From assembly GCA_016926595.1 (NCBI GenBank), contig JAFGOG010000238.1:1-6468 (forward strand): a DNA stretch of 6,468 bases, in the 5' to 3' direction. The position numbers and the translations under genes are program-made. Below the pieces are notes generated by a model, which was not told the origin of the DNA, searched no databases, and saw only the letters and a program-made list of their open reading frames with translations. The DNA comes from Anaerolineae bacterium (GTDB taxonomy: Bacteria; Chloroflexota; Anaerolineae; JAAYZQ01). Positions within the stretch are counted from its first letter, which is position 1, and the number at the start of each line of letters is the position of its first letter. Of the stretch, positions 1-5,545 are shown one piece after another.

Positions 1-458
1 CTCTCGAAATCCAGGCTGTCGCCCAGGTTGAACCCTTGCAGAAAAGGCCCCCGGTACAGCGCCAGGGCTGCTTGCAGCGTCTCCGGCGGCGGGACAGCGC
101 CTTGCCGGTTCTCGGCCTCGCACGCAGCGGCCTGGTTCTGAAAAGCAGCCACGTCTATCCAGATTTCAGCCTCCAGGTTCAACTGCACGGAAGAGCGGCT
201 GACCCGCAAAAAAGGAGGCGATGCCTGCCGATCGTGCAGCACGGCGCGCAGGTTCGACAGGGCAAAGCGCAGCGCGCCCAAGGCCTCGGCGTCGGCTCGT
301 TCCGGCCACAGCAGTTCGGCCAGGGTTTGCCGGGCGTGCGAGTGGGCAGCCTCTACGGCCAGGTAGACCAGCAGCGCGCTGGCCTTGCCCGCTTCCAGGG
401 GCAAGGGCGGCCCATCATCCAGGCAGAACTGGACGTGTCCCAGGAGATAAATCGTCAA
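1..458 (-). CDS. SARP/BTAD-family transcriptional regulator, N-terminal part (runs off the left edge)
   Basis: Translating the minus strand gives 152 codons with no stop. From a TTG start at 458 the protein begins MTIYLLGHVQF. It shows the layout of SARP-type activators: a winged-helix DNA-binding domain (about residues 1-100, with 'KASALLVYLAVEA', 'ARQTLAELLWPE', 'LRFALSNLR' and 'FLRVSRSSVQLNL') passing into the BTAD helical region (about 100 onward, 'IDVAAF', then 'LQAALALYRGPFLQGF'). Proteins of this family bind promoter DNA and activate nearby genes; in Chloroflexota they are often large, with NB-ARC/AAA or TPR domains further on, but that part is outside the window. The start is uncertain: an in-frame ATG at 509 would add 17 residues (MTVRGSALAQ...), but the TTG begins right at the conserved domain and has a purine-rich AAGAAAGG 14 nt upstream. 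It is divergent from the secreted-protein cluster, so control of that cluster is possible but inferred. Confidence 0.85.
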   Translation of the reverse strand, partial: MTIYLLGHVQFCLDDGPPLPLEAGKASALLVYLAVEAAHSHARQTLAELLWPERADAEALGALRFALSNLRAVLHDRQASPPFLRVSRSSVQLNLEAEIWIDVAAFQNQAAACEAENRQGAVPPPETLQAALALYRGPFLQGFNLGDSLDFE

Positions 459-539
459 TTTGTTTGGGTTGGCCTTTCTTTGCGCCAAAGCGCTCCCCCT
501 CACTGTCATTCCAAGCGAGTCATGGCTCAGCTCGCGCCG

Positions 540-636
540 GTCGAGTAGGCTTGAGCAAAGCGAAAGCCGTATCGAGACCAATCGCCCTTCGATACCAAGC
601 GCCCCCGAGATCAAGCATCGCTCGCGTGGGCTCGAC
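540..636. repeat. Nested imperfect inverted repeat (intergenic palindromic element)
   Basis: Three blocks on the left recur as reverse complements in mirrored order on the right: GTCGAG (540-545) with CTCGAC (631-636), GCTTGA (549-554) with TCAAGC (611-616), and GTATCGA (569-575) with TCGATAC (589-595). The spacers between blocks differ in length and sequence, so the fold would be a long imperfect stem with internal loops. The pattern resembles dispersed intergenic palindromes of high-GC bacteria. Copy number elsewhere cannot be judged here. Confidence 0.6.
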
Positions 637-639
637 ACA

Positions 640-660
640 TCGAACCCAAACCCGGTTCGA
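640..660. repeat. Short inverted repeat (7-bp stem)
   Basis: TCGAACC (640-646) pairs with GGTTCGA (654-660) around a 7-nt loop. It follows directly after the larger nested palindrome and may belong to the same dispersed element. There is no T-tract, so it is not a typical terminator. Confidence 0.5.
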
Positions 661-673
661 CATCCGACCAGCG

Positions 674-690
674 CAGGCTGAGCAGTTACC
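674..690 (+). repeat. Copy 1 of a 17-bp repeated motif (CAGGCTGAGCAGTTACC)
   Basis: The same 17 bases occur in direct orientation at 5530-5546, and the first 16 occur inverted at 5502-5517. Bases flanking the copies do not match, so the motif is a discrete short repeat. Together with the inverted copy at 5502 it brackets the secreted-protein cluster. It may be the end of a mobile element or a dispersed intergenic repeat. Confidence 0.75.
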
Positions 691-810
691 TGAATTCATT
701 ATAAACCAAGTTCCCAAGATGCTCAAACGCACGTTTGACGCACGTTTTTTTCTTATCATGAGAGGCAGATTGGTCAGTGATAGACATCTTGAGCTTGCAA
801 GGATCAACGT

Positions 811-1014
811 ATGCCAACAGAATCCGGTTACAAATCCTACATTGTGCGGGTCTGGCAGGTGGAGCGAAACGGACAGATGGCAACGGTCGCCGCGCTGGAA
901 GACTGCCAGACCAACCAACGCCGGGCTTTTGCCAGCCTGGCGGCGTTGCAGAAATTTTTGGAGACCGAATGGCGGCCTCTTCCGGTGTCATCTCTTCAGC
1001 AGGAGGAAGGATGA
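811..1014 (+). CDS. Small conserved-type protein of unknown function (67 aa)
   Basis: The protein begins MPTESGYKSYIVRVWQV and contains 'ALEDCQTNQRRAFASLAALQKFLE' in two parts: 'ALEDCQTNQRRAF' then 'ASLAALQKFLE' (about residues 28-51). From memory this matches a family of 60-80-residue Chloroflexota proteins with the pattern 'Y-x-R-x-W ... L-E-x-x-x-T-x-x-R-x-x-F-x-S-L-x-A-L-x-x-F-L', often beside SARP-type regulators; no function is known to me. It has no signal peptide or membrane segment, so it is probably cytoplasmic. The ATG at 811 has AAGGAT (799-804) 6 nt upstream. Its TGA overlaps the ATG of a 15-codon frame at 1011, and the large fibre gene starts 60 bp later, so it probably heads the same transcript. 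An expression-coupled or regulatory role for the secreted proteins is inference from position. Confidence 0.75.
   Translation: MPTESGYKSYIVRVWQVERNGQMATVAALEDCQTNQRRAFASLAALQKFLETEWRPLPVSSLQQEEG
1001..1010 (+). promoter_or_regulatory. Strong ribosome binding site inside the end of the small gene
   Basis: AGGAGGAAGG is close to a perfect anti-Shine-Dalgarno match. It lies inside the last codons of the 67-residue gene and abuts the ATG at 1011, whose ATGA overlaps that gene's stop. This would allow coupled re-initiation of the 15-codon frame. The spacing to the ATG is short if the whole run is counted, but 4-5 nt from the AGGAG core. Confidence 0.4.
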
Positions 1015-1058
1015 GGGCTTTTCTCGCCGGATTTCGCCTCGAGCTTTACTCACAATAA
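1011..1058 (+). CDS. Possible 15-codon leader peptide (MRAFLAGFRLELYSQ)
   Basis: This frame begins at the ATG overlapping the stop of the 67-residue gene (ATGA overlap), directly after AGGAGGAAGG, and ends with TAA 16 bp before the fibre gene. The peptide has no recognisable motif. It may be translated by coupling and keep ribosomes on the message up to the next start, or the RBS may be chance sequence from the codons it overlaps. I cannot tell these apart from sequence. Confidence 0.25.
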   Translation: MRAFLAGFRLELYSQ

Positions 1059-1061
1059 TAC

Positions 1062-1067
1062 AAGGAG
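1062..1067 (+). promoter_or_regulatory. Ribosome binding site of the fibre gene
   Basis: AAGGAG lies 7 nt before the ATG at 1075 and decides the start. The earlier ATG at 1070 is out of frame and meets a stop after one more codon. The chosen start gives a proper signal peptide. Confidence 0.75.
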
Positions 1068-1074
1068 ATATGAA

Positions 1075-2961
1075 ATGAAACGTAAAATTTTTCTACCGCT
1101 GGCCTTTTCTGTGCTAGCCTTGCTCATTGCCGCCGGCCTGGTCAACGCGGCAAGCCCGATGGGCAGCGGCTTTACCTACCAGGGCTTTCTCAAGGACAAC
1201 GGCGCTGCGGCTAACGGCGCGTATGATTTTGAATTCCGGCTGTTCGACGCGGCGACGGATGGCGTACAAATCGGCGGCATCGTAGCCCTCGAGGATGTGC
1301 CCGTGATCGATGGCCTGTTTGTGGTACGGCTGGACTTTGGCGCGAGCGCTTTCAACGGCGAGGCGCGTTGGCTGGCGATCGGCGTGCGTCCCGGCGACGA
1401 GACGGGGGCCTACACCGCGCTGACGCCGCGCCAGGCGCTGACGCCCGCTCCCTACGCGGTGTACGCCGGCACGGCCTATACGGCCACGACCGCCATCACA
1501 GCGACCTACGCCCTCAGCGCGGACGCGGCCAATACGGCCACGACCGCCATCACCGCGACCTATGCAATTAGCGCGGGCGACGCCGGCACGCTCGACGGCT
1601 ACAACGCCACCCAACTGCCCTACTGGGGCCTGACCGGTAACGCTGGGACCACTGCCGGGACGAACTTTTTGGGCACGGCTGACAACCAGGCGCTCGAAAT
1701 CAAGGTCAACAACACCCGCGCCCTGCGCTTGGAGCCGGGCACCAGCCCCAACCTGATCGGAGGCTACAGCGGTAACTGGGTGGCCACGACCACCTTTGGC
1801 GCCGTCATCGCCGGCGGCGGCCAGAGCGGCAACCTGAATCGCGTGGTCGATCATATGGGCGTGGTCGGAGGCGGTCAGAACAACCAGGCCGGCAGTGATG
1901 ATGGCACCGTGGGGAACAATACCTTTGCCACCGTGGCTGGGGGCGCGAACAACACCGCCAGCGGAACGTATTCGACCATCGGCGGAGGCGCGGGGAACAC
2001 CGCCAGCAGTGCATACAACTCCATCGCTGGGGGGCGAAACAATGTGACCAGCGGCAACTATACTTTTGTCGGTGGCGGGCGAGACAACCAAGCCGGCGGG
2101 CCAAGCTACGGTTATAGCGCCGTGGCAGGCGGCTACCAGAACACTGCATTAGGGGATATTTCTTTCATTGGCGGGGGGTCATACAACCAGGTCAATGGCG
2201 GCATTTACAATGCCATTGCTGCCGGGGTCAGCAACCTGATTACGACCACCAATTGGGCCAATTTCATCGGCGGGGGATATGGAAATGTAATCAGCGGCAC
2301 GATGGGCTATGCCACCATTGGGGGTGGGCGTCAAAATACTGTCGGCAACAGCTATGTTACCATCGCCGGGGGGCGGGCCAACTCGGTCAGCGGCATGTAT
2401 GCCACGGCCGGCGGTGGGCGGGATCACACGGTCAGCGGCGATGATGCCACCATCGCTGGGGGGCGGGCCAACGTGGCCAGCGGCTCGTATACCACCGTGC
2501 CCGGCGGTGTCTATGCCGCCGCAACCCACTTTGGCGAGATGGCGTATGCCAGCGGCGGCTTTGCAGTGGCCGGTGACGCTCAGACCTCGGTCTATGTGCT
2601 GCGGCGAGAATATGCCATGGCCGCCGGGGCCTGGCACGATCTGTTCCTGGATGGCAATGGCGCCAGCCAGCGGCTCACCATCGCTGCCGGCCGTGCGATG
2701 ACTTTTGATATCCTGATCGTCGGAAGCACCGCGGCCGGCGAATCGGCTGGCTACCGCATTCAAGGTATCATCAAAAACGTCGGCGGCACTACGATCCTGG
2801 TGGGCACACCCACCGTCACCGTGCTGGGCGAAGACGACGCCGCCTGGAACGTCCAGGTTCTCGCCAGCGATGCCAGCGATGCTCTGCTCATCCAGGTGCA
2901 GGGAAACGGAGAGACGATCCGCTGGGTAGCCACTGTGCATACGGCCGAAGTGGCATGGTAA
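1075..2961 (+). CDS. Secreted fibre-like protein with YadA-type head repeats and a phage-tail-like C-terminal domain (628 aa)
   Basis: A clear signal peptide (MKRKIFLPLAFSVLALLIAAG, then LVNA, cleavage near residue 25) shows export by Sec. Residues about 30-130 form an N-terminal domain known from Chloroflexota and Planctomycetota surface proteins ('FTYQGFLKDNG', 'GAYDFEFRLFDA', 'ARWLAIGVR', 'LTPRQALTPAPYAVYA'). Two tandem 18-residue repeats, 'TATTAITATYALSADAAN' and a near copy, span 136-171. Residues about 243-480 hold some 15 repeats of about 14-18 residues of type '(I/V)-x-GG-G-x-x-N-x-(A/V)-S-G-x-Y', the signature of the left-handed beta-roll of YadA-like trimeric adhesin heads. The C-terminus (about 497-628: 'GDAQTSVYVLRREY', 'LFLDG', 'SAGYRIQGIIKN', 'AWNVQVLASDASDALLIQV', 'IRWVATVHTAEV') resembles a domain I associate with phage tail fibre and structural proteins. 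No beta-barrel anchor, LPXTG or C-terminal membrane segment is seen. Likely role: a trimeric surface or matrix fibre (inference). The downstream secreted gene follows after 10 bp. Confidence 0.85.
   Translation: MKRKIFLPLAFSVLALLIAAGLVNAASPMGSGFTYQGFLKDNGAAANGAYDFEFRLFDAATDGVQIGGIVALEDVPVIDGLFVVRLDFGASAFNGEARWLAIGVRPGDETGAYTALTPRQALTPAPYAVYAGTAYTATTAITATYALSADAANTATTAITATYAISAGDAGTLDGYNATQLPYWGLTGNAGTTAGTNFLGTADNQALEIKVNNTRALRLEPGTSPNLIGGYSGNWVATTTFGAVIAGGGQSGNLNRVVDHMGVVGGGQNNQAGSDDGTVGNNTFATVAGGANNTASGTYSTIGGGAGNTASSAYNSIAGGRNNVTSGNYTFVGGGRDNQAGGPSYGYSAVAGGYQNTALGDISFIGGGSYNQVNGGIYNAIAAGVSNLITTTNWANFIGGGYGNVISGTMGYATIGGGRQNTVGNSYVTIAGGRANSVSGMYATAGGGRDHTVSGDDATIAGGRANVASGSYTTVPGGVYAAATHFGEMAYASGGFAVAGDAQTSVYVLRREYAMAAGAWHDLFLDGNGASQRLTIAAGRAMTFDILIVGSTAAGESAGYRIQGIIKNVGGTTILVGTPTVTVLGEDDAAWNVQVLASDASDALLIQVQGNGETIRWVATVHTAEVAW
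1479..1586 (+). repeat. 54-bp tandem duplication within the fibre gene
   Basis: Bases 1479-1532 and 1533-1586 are near copies; both begin TACGGCCACGACCGCCATCAC. The 54-bp period preserves frame and yields two 18-residue Thr/Ala-rich units (residues 136-153 and 154-171). High DNA identity in the first half and divergence towards the end suggest a fairly recent duplication. It forms a spacer between the N-terminal domain and the beta-roll. Confidence 0.75.
1800..2515 (+). repeat. Degenerate repeats encoding the YadA-like beta-roll
   Basis: About 15 units with a core such as ATCGCCGGGGGGCGG encode the 'I-x-GG' turns (residues about 243-480). The closest DNA pair is ACCATCGCCGGGGGGCGGGC at 2359 and ACCATCGCTGGGGGGCGGGC at 2449, each followed by CAAC: 23 of 24 bases agree, spaced 90 bp (30 codons). 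Such pairs could support in-frame gain or loss of units by recombination. Confidence 0.7.
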
Positions 2962-2971
2962 GGAAAAAGAG

Positions 2972-4366
2972 ATGAAAAAATATCCGATCGTCATTATCCT
3001 CTTGCTCGTCAGCATAGCGGGTGTGGCCTACGCGCAGTTTGGCGGCGGCTATGAGCTGACCTGGTTCACCGTCGACGGCGGCGGCGGGGCCAGCGCCGGC
3101 GGGGGCTATGCTCTGAGCGGCACGGCCGGCCAGCCCGACGCCGGCGCGCTTTCCGGCGGCGGGTTCGAGTTGAGCGGCGGCTTTTGGGTCCCCGCGCTGG
3201 GGCTGGCGGCCGAGCCGGTTCTGACGCTGTCCAAGGCCGTCACGCCGGCGATGGACGCGCCCTACCACGGCGTCGTCACCTACACCATCATCCTCAGCAA
3301 CATAGGTGAGGGGCACGATCCGGCCGTCACTCTGACCGACATGCTGCCCGCCGGAGTGGCTTTTGCCGGGTGGGTCATTTCGCCGACCAACACGGTGCGG
3401 GCCGGCAACGCCATCACCTGGAGCGGCGAGATCGCGCCTGGCGCGGCCATTACCTTGACCTTTACTGCCGCGCACACCGGCGATTATGGCGACGCAATCA
3501 CCAACACCGTCCATGTGAGCGGGACGCAGCAGGCCGGGTTGGCATGGGCCGCGTTCACCGTCGAGTCTAACGGTGCGCCGACGGCCGACGCGGGCGCCGA
3601 CCAGACGGTGCGGCCCGGCGCGCTGGTGACGCTGGACGGCTCTGCCAGCAGCGACCCCGGCGGCGGCGCGCTCACCTATCTCTGGCAGCAGAGCGGCGGC
3701 GTGACCGTGACGCTGAGCGACCCGACCGCCGGCCGGCCCACTTTTATCGCGCCGGACACGCCCGGCGTGCTCACTTTTACCCTCACCGTCACCGACGGCG
3801 GCGGGCTGAGCAGCCAGGACACGGTCGAGATCACGGTGGCTCCTTATCTGGTCTATTTGCCGCTGGTGATGAACCGCTGCGCGGTCGCGCCAGACCTGGT
3901 GGTGGAGGCGATCATCGCCGCGCCCGACGGGGTGGCGGTGGTGATCCGCAACCTGGGCAGCGCGCCCACCCCGGCGACAGGCTTTTGGGTCGATGTCTAT
4001 GTCGATCCCGCTGTCGCGCCGACCCGGGTCAACCAGACGTGGAGCGACTTGGGCGGCCAGGGGCTGGTCTGGGGCGTGGAGGCGTTGCTGGCCTCAGGCG
4101 AGGCGCTGACCCTGACCGTGGACGGACCCTGCTACTGGCCGTCTCTCAGCGTGGTGAGCTGGCCGCTGGCGTTGGGCGCGCCGGTCTACGCCCAGGTCGA
4201 CTCGGCCAACGCGGGCACGACCTATGGTGGAGTGCTCGAGAACCACGAGATCACCGGTGGGCCGTACAACAACATCGCCAGTACGACGGTGGCGCCGGCG
4301 GCGCACCTTCCAGCAAGCTTTTGGAGCTTGCCGGAAGGCAACCCGCACGCTCTGCCACCGCGCTGA
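2972..4366 (+). CDS. Secreted multidomain protein with DUF11, PKD and CARDB-like domains (464 aa)
   Basis: An N-terminal signal peptide (MKKYPIVIILLLVSIAGVAYA, cleavage near residue 21) indicates Sec export. Residues 22-72 carry the Gly-rich segment 'YELTWFTVDGGGG ... GYALSGTAGQPDAG ... GFELSGGFW', common at the N-terminus of exported Chloroflexota and Planctomycetota proteins. Residues about 82-198 fit a DUF11 repeat ('LTLSKAVTP', 'VTYTIILSNIG', 'LTDMLPAGVAF', 'ITNTVHVSG'). Residues about 202-290 fit a PKD domain ('PTADAGADQTVRPGALVTLDG', 'SASSDPGG', 'LTYLWQQSGG', 'FTLTVTDGGG'). After the phylum-typical 'YLVYLPLVMN' (292-301), residues about 307-430 look CARDB-like ('PDLVVEAIIA', 'VVIRNLGSAPTPATGFWVDVY'). 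These are beta-sandwich modules of surface and matrix proteins; no catalytic motif, sortase signal or C-terminal membrane helix is seen. The ATG has AGGA 7 nt upstream and lies 10 bp after the fibre gene, so the two are probably co-translated and may interact. The last about 18 residues come from a palindromic stretch and may not be ancestral. Confidence 0.85.
   Translation: MKKYPIVIILLLVSIAGVAYAQFGGGYELTWFTVDGGGGASAGGGYALSGTAGQPDAGALSGGGFELSGGFWVPALGLAAEPVLTLSKAVTPAMDAPYHGVVTYTIILSNIGEGHDPAVTLTDMLPAGVAFAGWVISPTNTVRAGNAITWSGEIAPGAAITLTFTAAHTGDYGDAITNTVHVSGTQQAGLAWAAFTVESNGAPTADAGADQTVRPGALVTLDGSASSDPGGGALTYLWQQSGGVTVTLSDPTAGRPTFIAPDTPGVLTFTLTVTDGGGLSSQDTVEITVAPYLVYLPLVMNRCAVAPDLVVEAIIAAPDGVAVVIRNLGSAPTPATGFWVDVYVDPAVAPTRVNQTWSDLGGQGLVWGVEALLASGEALTLTVDGPCYWPSLSVVSWPLALGAPVYAQVDSANAGTTYGGVLENHEITGGPYNNIASTTVAPAAHLPASFWSLPEGNPHALPPR
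4307..4337. repeat. Inverted repeat inside the 3' end of the 464-aa gene
   Basis: CTTCCAGCAAGCT (4307-4319) pairs with AGCTTGCCGGAAG (4325-4337), 12 of 13 bases, around a 5-nt loop TTTGG. It encodes the final part 'LPASFWSLPEG', which looks unlike the domain before it. No T-tract follows, so it is more likely a repeat insertion than a terminator. Confidence 0.6.
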
Positions 4367-4375
4367 ACTGCTCAC

Positions 4376-4410
4376 CAGACCTGCCAGGTCTCCGAGACCT
4401 GGCAGGTCTG
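4376..4410. repeat. Perfect 16-bp hairpin after the secreted-protein cluster
   Basis: CAGACCTGCCAGGTCT (4376-4391) and AGACCTGGCAGGTCTG (4395-4410) are perfect inverted repeats around CCG. Each arm is itself nearly palindromic. It starts 10 bp after the stop of the 464-residue gene. There is no T-tract on either strand, so it is not a canonical intrinsic terminator; it may still end or stabilise the transcript between convergent units, or be a dispersed REP-like repeat. Just before it, AACTGCTCA (4366-4374) matches the core of the 16-bp motif seen at 5505-5513. Confidence 0.7.
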
Positions 4411-4702
4411 TGGTCCAAACAAGCTTTGCAAAAAGAGATTCTTTGCCTGACGGCGCTCAAGCCTGCCCTGAGTAAAGAAATGGCAGACAGTCGAATCAGT
4501 ACAAACATACAAGACGCCCTATGTTTTGTCAAATGGGACAACAGCCCTGAAACCGTGAAATAGGAACACAACAACTATGGCAGCCTGATGACAGACTCCA
4601 AAAAACTGGGACAGATAAATTGAGCGTGCGAGTGCTATGTCCCTCGAACCCGACACTAGAAATAAGGGTTATGGAGAGCCAGCCAGAGGCACGCCAGAGA
4701 AA
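4411..4702. other. Non-coding stretch downstream of the IS110 remnant
   Basis: This 292-bp stretch lies between the convergent secreted-protein cluster and transposase remnant. I find no credible gene in it. It is more AT-rich than its surroundings. Read on the minus strand it follows the transposase stop directly, where IS1111-type members of the IS110 family carry their right-end non-coding region and guide RNA. A weak stem (GGGACA near 4609 with TGTCCC near 4639) is present. The IS boundary cannot be fixed from this sequence. Confidence 0.5.
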
Positions 4703-5500
4703 TCAGGCAGCGGCCTGCCGGTCGCGGCAATACTTCTTATACTCATCTACCTCAATGAAAAAGGGTCTTTTGTTCGTTAACATATCGTAAAGTACATTGG
4801 TGACGAAGTCTCTGGCGATGGCGACGACGGCGATGCGATGGCCTTTACGGGGTGGTTTGCGATTCTTGATGCGCTCATACATGGCCTGATACTTGGGCAC
4901 TTTGCGGCGCAGAAAGTCGGCCAGGTTGCAGACGACAAAGCGGGCATTGGGCGAACCTTGCTTGGTGATGCCCTTGCTGACCAACAAGGTCGTGCCTGAT
5001 TTGTGCTTGGAGGAGGTGATGCCCAAGAAGCTGGCCAGATGCTTGCCATCGGGGAATCGTTCGACCCCGCCGATCTCTGAAACGATAGCCAGCGTGTTAC
5101 TGACTCCTGCGCCGTAAGTGGAGCGCACGAGGGGCGTCTCTGGGCGATGCGCGATCAGCTTGTAGCCTCGTTTCTGATAGAAACGCTGCCGTTTTTTCAG
5201 TCGGGCGGTGTCTTCAGCCAGGTCAAGGACCCGCTGGCGAACGGCGACACGTTGACCTGGCGTGGCGTAGCAGGTCTGGCAGGCGGCGATGAGCGATTCG
5301 GCTTTGGCGCGGCCGAGGCGACCTCGACTCGCTTCTGCCAGGTCAACGGTCAGTTGATCGACACCGGCGGCGATAAAGTCTTCGGGGAAGACATACTTGT
5401 GCAGTAACGCCTGCGCCGGAGCGCTCCAGAACTTGTCCTTCGGGAAGACCCGGCAGAAGGCCGGGTTGAAGGCGCGCAGTAAGGATTTGAGTTGGTTTTT
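4703..5500 (-). pseudogene. IS110-family transposase, N-terminally truncated
   Basis: On the minus strand the frame is open from about 5509 to the TGA at 4705-4703, giving about 265 residues. The order is: a helical linker ('NQLKSLLRAFNPAF', near 5490), the central 'SRGRLGRAKAESLI' motif (about 5329-5290), a long basic helical region, and the C-terminal Transposase_20 domain ('SEIGGVERFPDGKHLASFLG' near 5090-5030, 'SGTT' at 4999-4988, 'GITKQGSPNARF', and 'HRIAVVAIARDFVTNVLYDML'). The SG(T/S) segment is where the family's second-domain serine lies. Intact members have about 330-450 residues and an N-terminal RuvC-like DEDD domain that cuts DNA; here it is missing, and homology stops next to the inverted repeat at 5502. 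No ATG start serves the open frame; the first plausible one is an internal GTG at 5128. There are no internal stops, so decay is recent or truncation was one event. Almost certainly inactive alone. Confidence 0.85.
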
Positions 5501-5501
5501 C

Positions 5502-5545
5502 GTAACTGCTCAGCCTGATGGCGCAGCAACAGGCTGAGCAGTTAC
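5502..5545. repeat. Perfect 16-bp inverted repeat at the transposase breakpoint (copies 2 and 3 of the repeated motif)
   Basis: GTAACTGCTCAGCCTG (5502-5517) and CAGGCTGAGCAGTTAC (5530-5545) are exact reverse complements around a 12-nt loop. The right arm extended by one base matches 674-690. The truncated transposase ends beside the left arm, so this repeat, or the element it belongs to, marks the breakpoint. Confidence 0.85.

Larger units (their letters stand above)
459..810. other. Non-coding divergent intergenic region with palindromic repeats
   Basis: This 352-bp gap lies between the divergent regulator and the first gene of the plus-strand cluster. I see no convincing gene; open frames across it lack family features and overlap the repeats. 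It contains a nested inverted repeat (540-636), a small hairpin (640-660), a copy of a 17-bp motif also found at 5530 (674-690), and a tandem 10-bp direct repeat ACGCACGTTT (727-736 and 738-747) overlapping the palindrome CAAACGCACGTTTG (724-737). The last pair lies 65-85 bp upstream of the 811 start and could be an operator, but this rests on position alone. Confidence 0.6.

Noticed and set aside
640..672. tRNA remnant suggested by GGTTCGA
   Set aside because: The GGTTCGA pairs with an upstream TCGAACC as a simple hairpin, and no acceptor, D or anticodon arms are visible.
724..751. Palindrome followed by seven T as an intrinsic terminator on the plus strand
   Set aside because: The stem is short and AT-containing, with 7 nt between stem and T-tract, and no plus-strand gene ends before it.
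735..759. TTGACG (735-740) and TATCAT (754-759) as a sigma-70 promoter
   Set aside because: The spacing is only 13 bp, too short for a standard promoter, and no other good pair was found.
36..1078. Long plus-strand open frames across 36-548 and 221-1078
   Set aside because: They are antisense to the SARP regulator or run through the repeat-rich intergenic region, and their Arg/Pro/Ala-rich products look like frame shadows of GC-rich coding sequence.
1800..2515. CRISPR-like array
   Set aside because: The repeats are in-frame, degenerate and encode a continuous beta-roll; there are no constant repeats with unique spacers.
1075..2961. Diversity-generating retroelement target
   Set aside because: There is no reverse transcriptase, no template repeat and no adenine-biased variable repeat in the window.
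1114..3015. Long minus-strand open frames opposite the fibre gene
   Set aside because: They mirror the Gly-rich repeats in the complementary strand; the plus strand has the signal peptide, RBS and recognisable domains.
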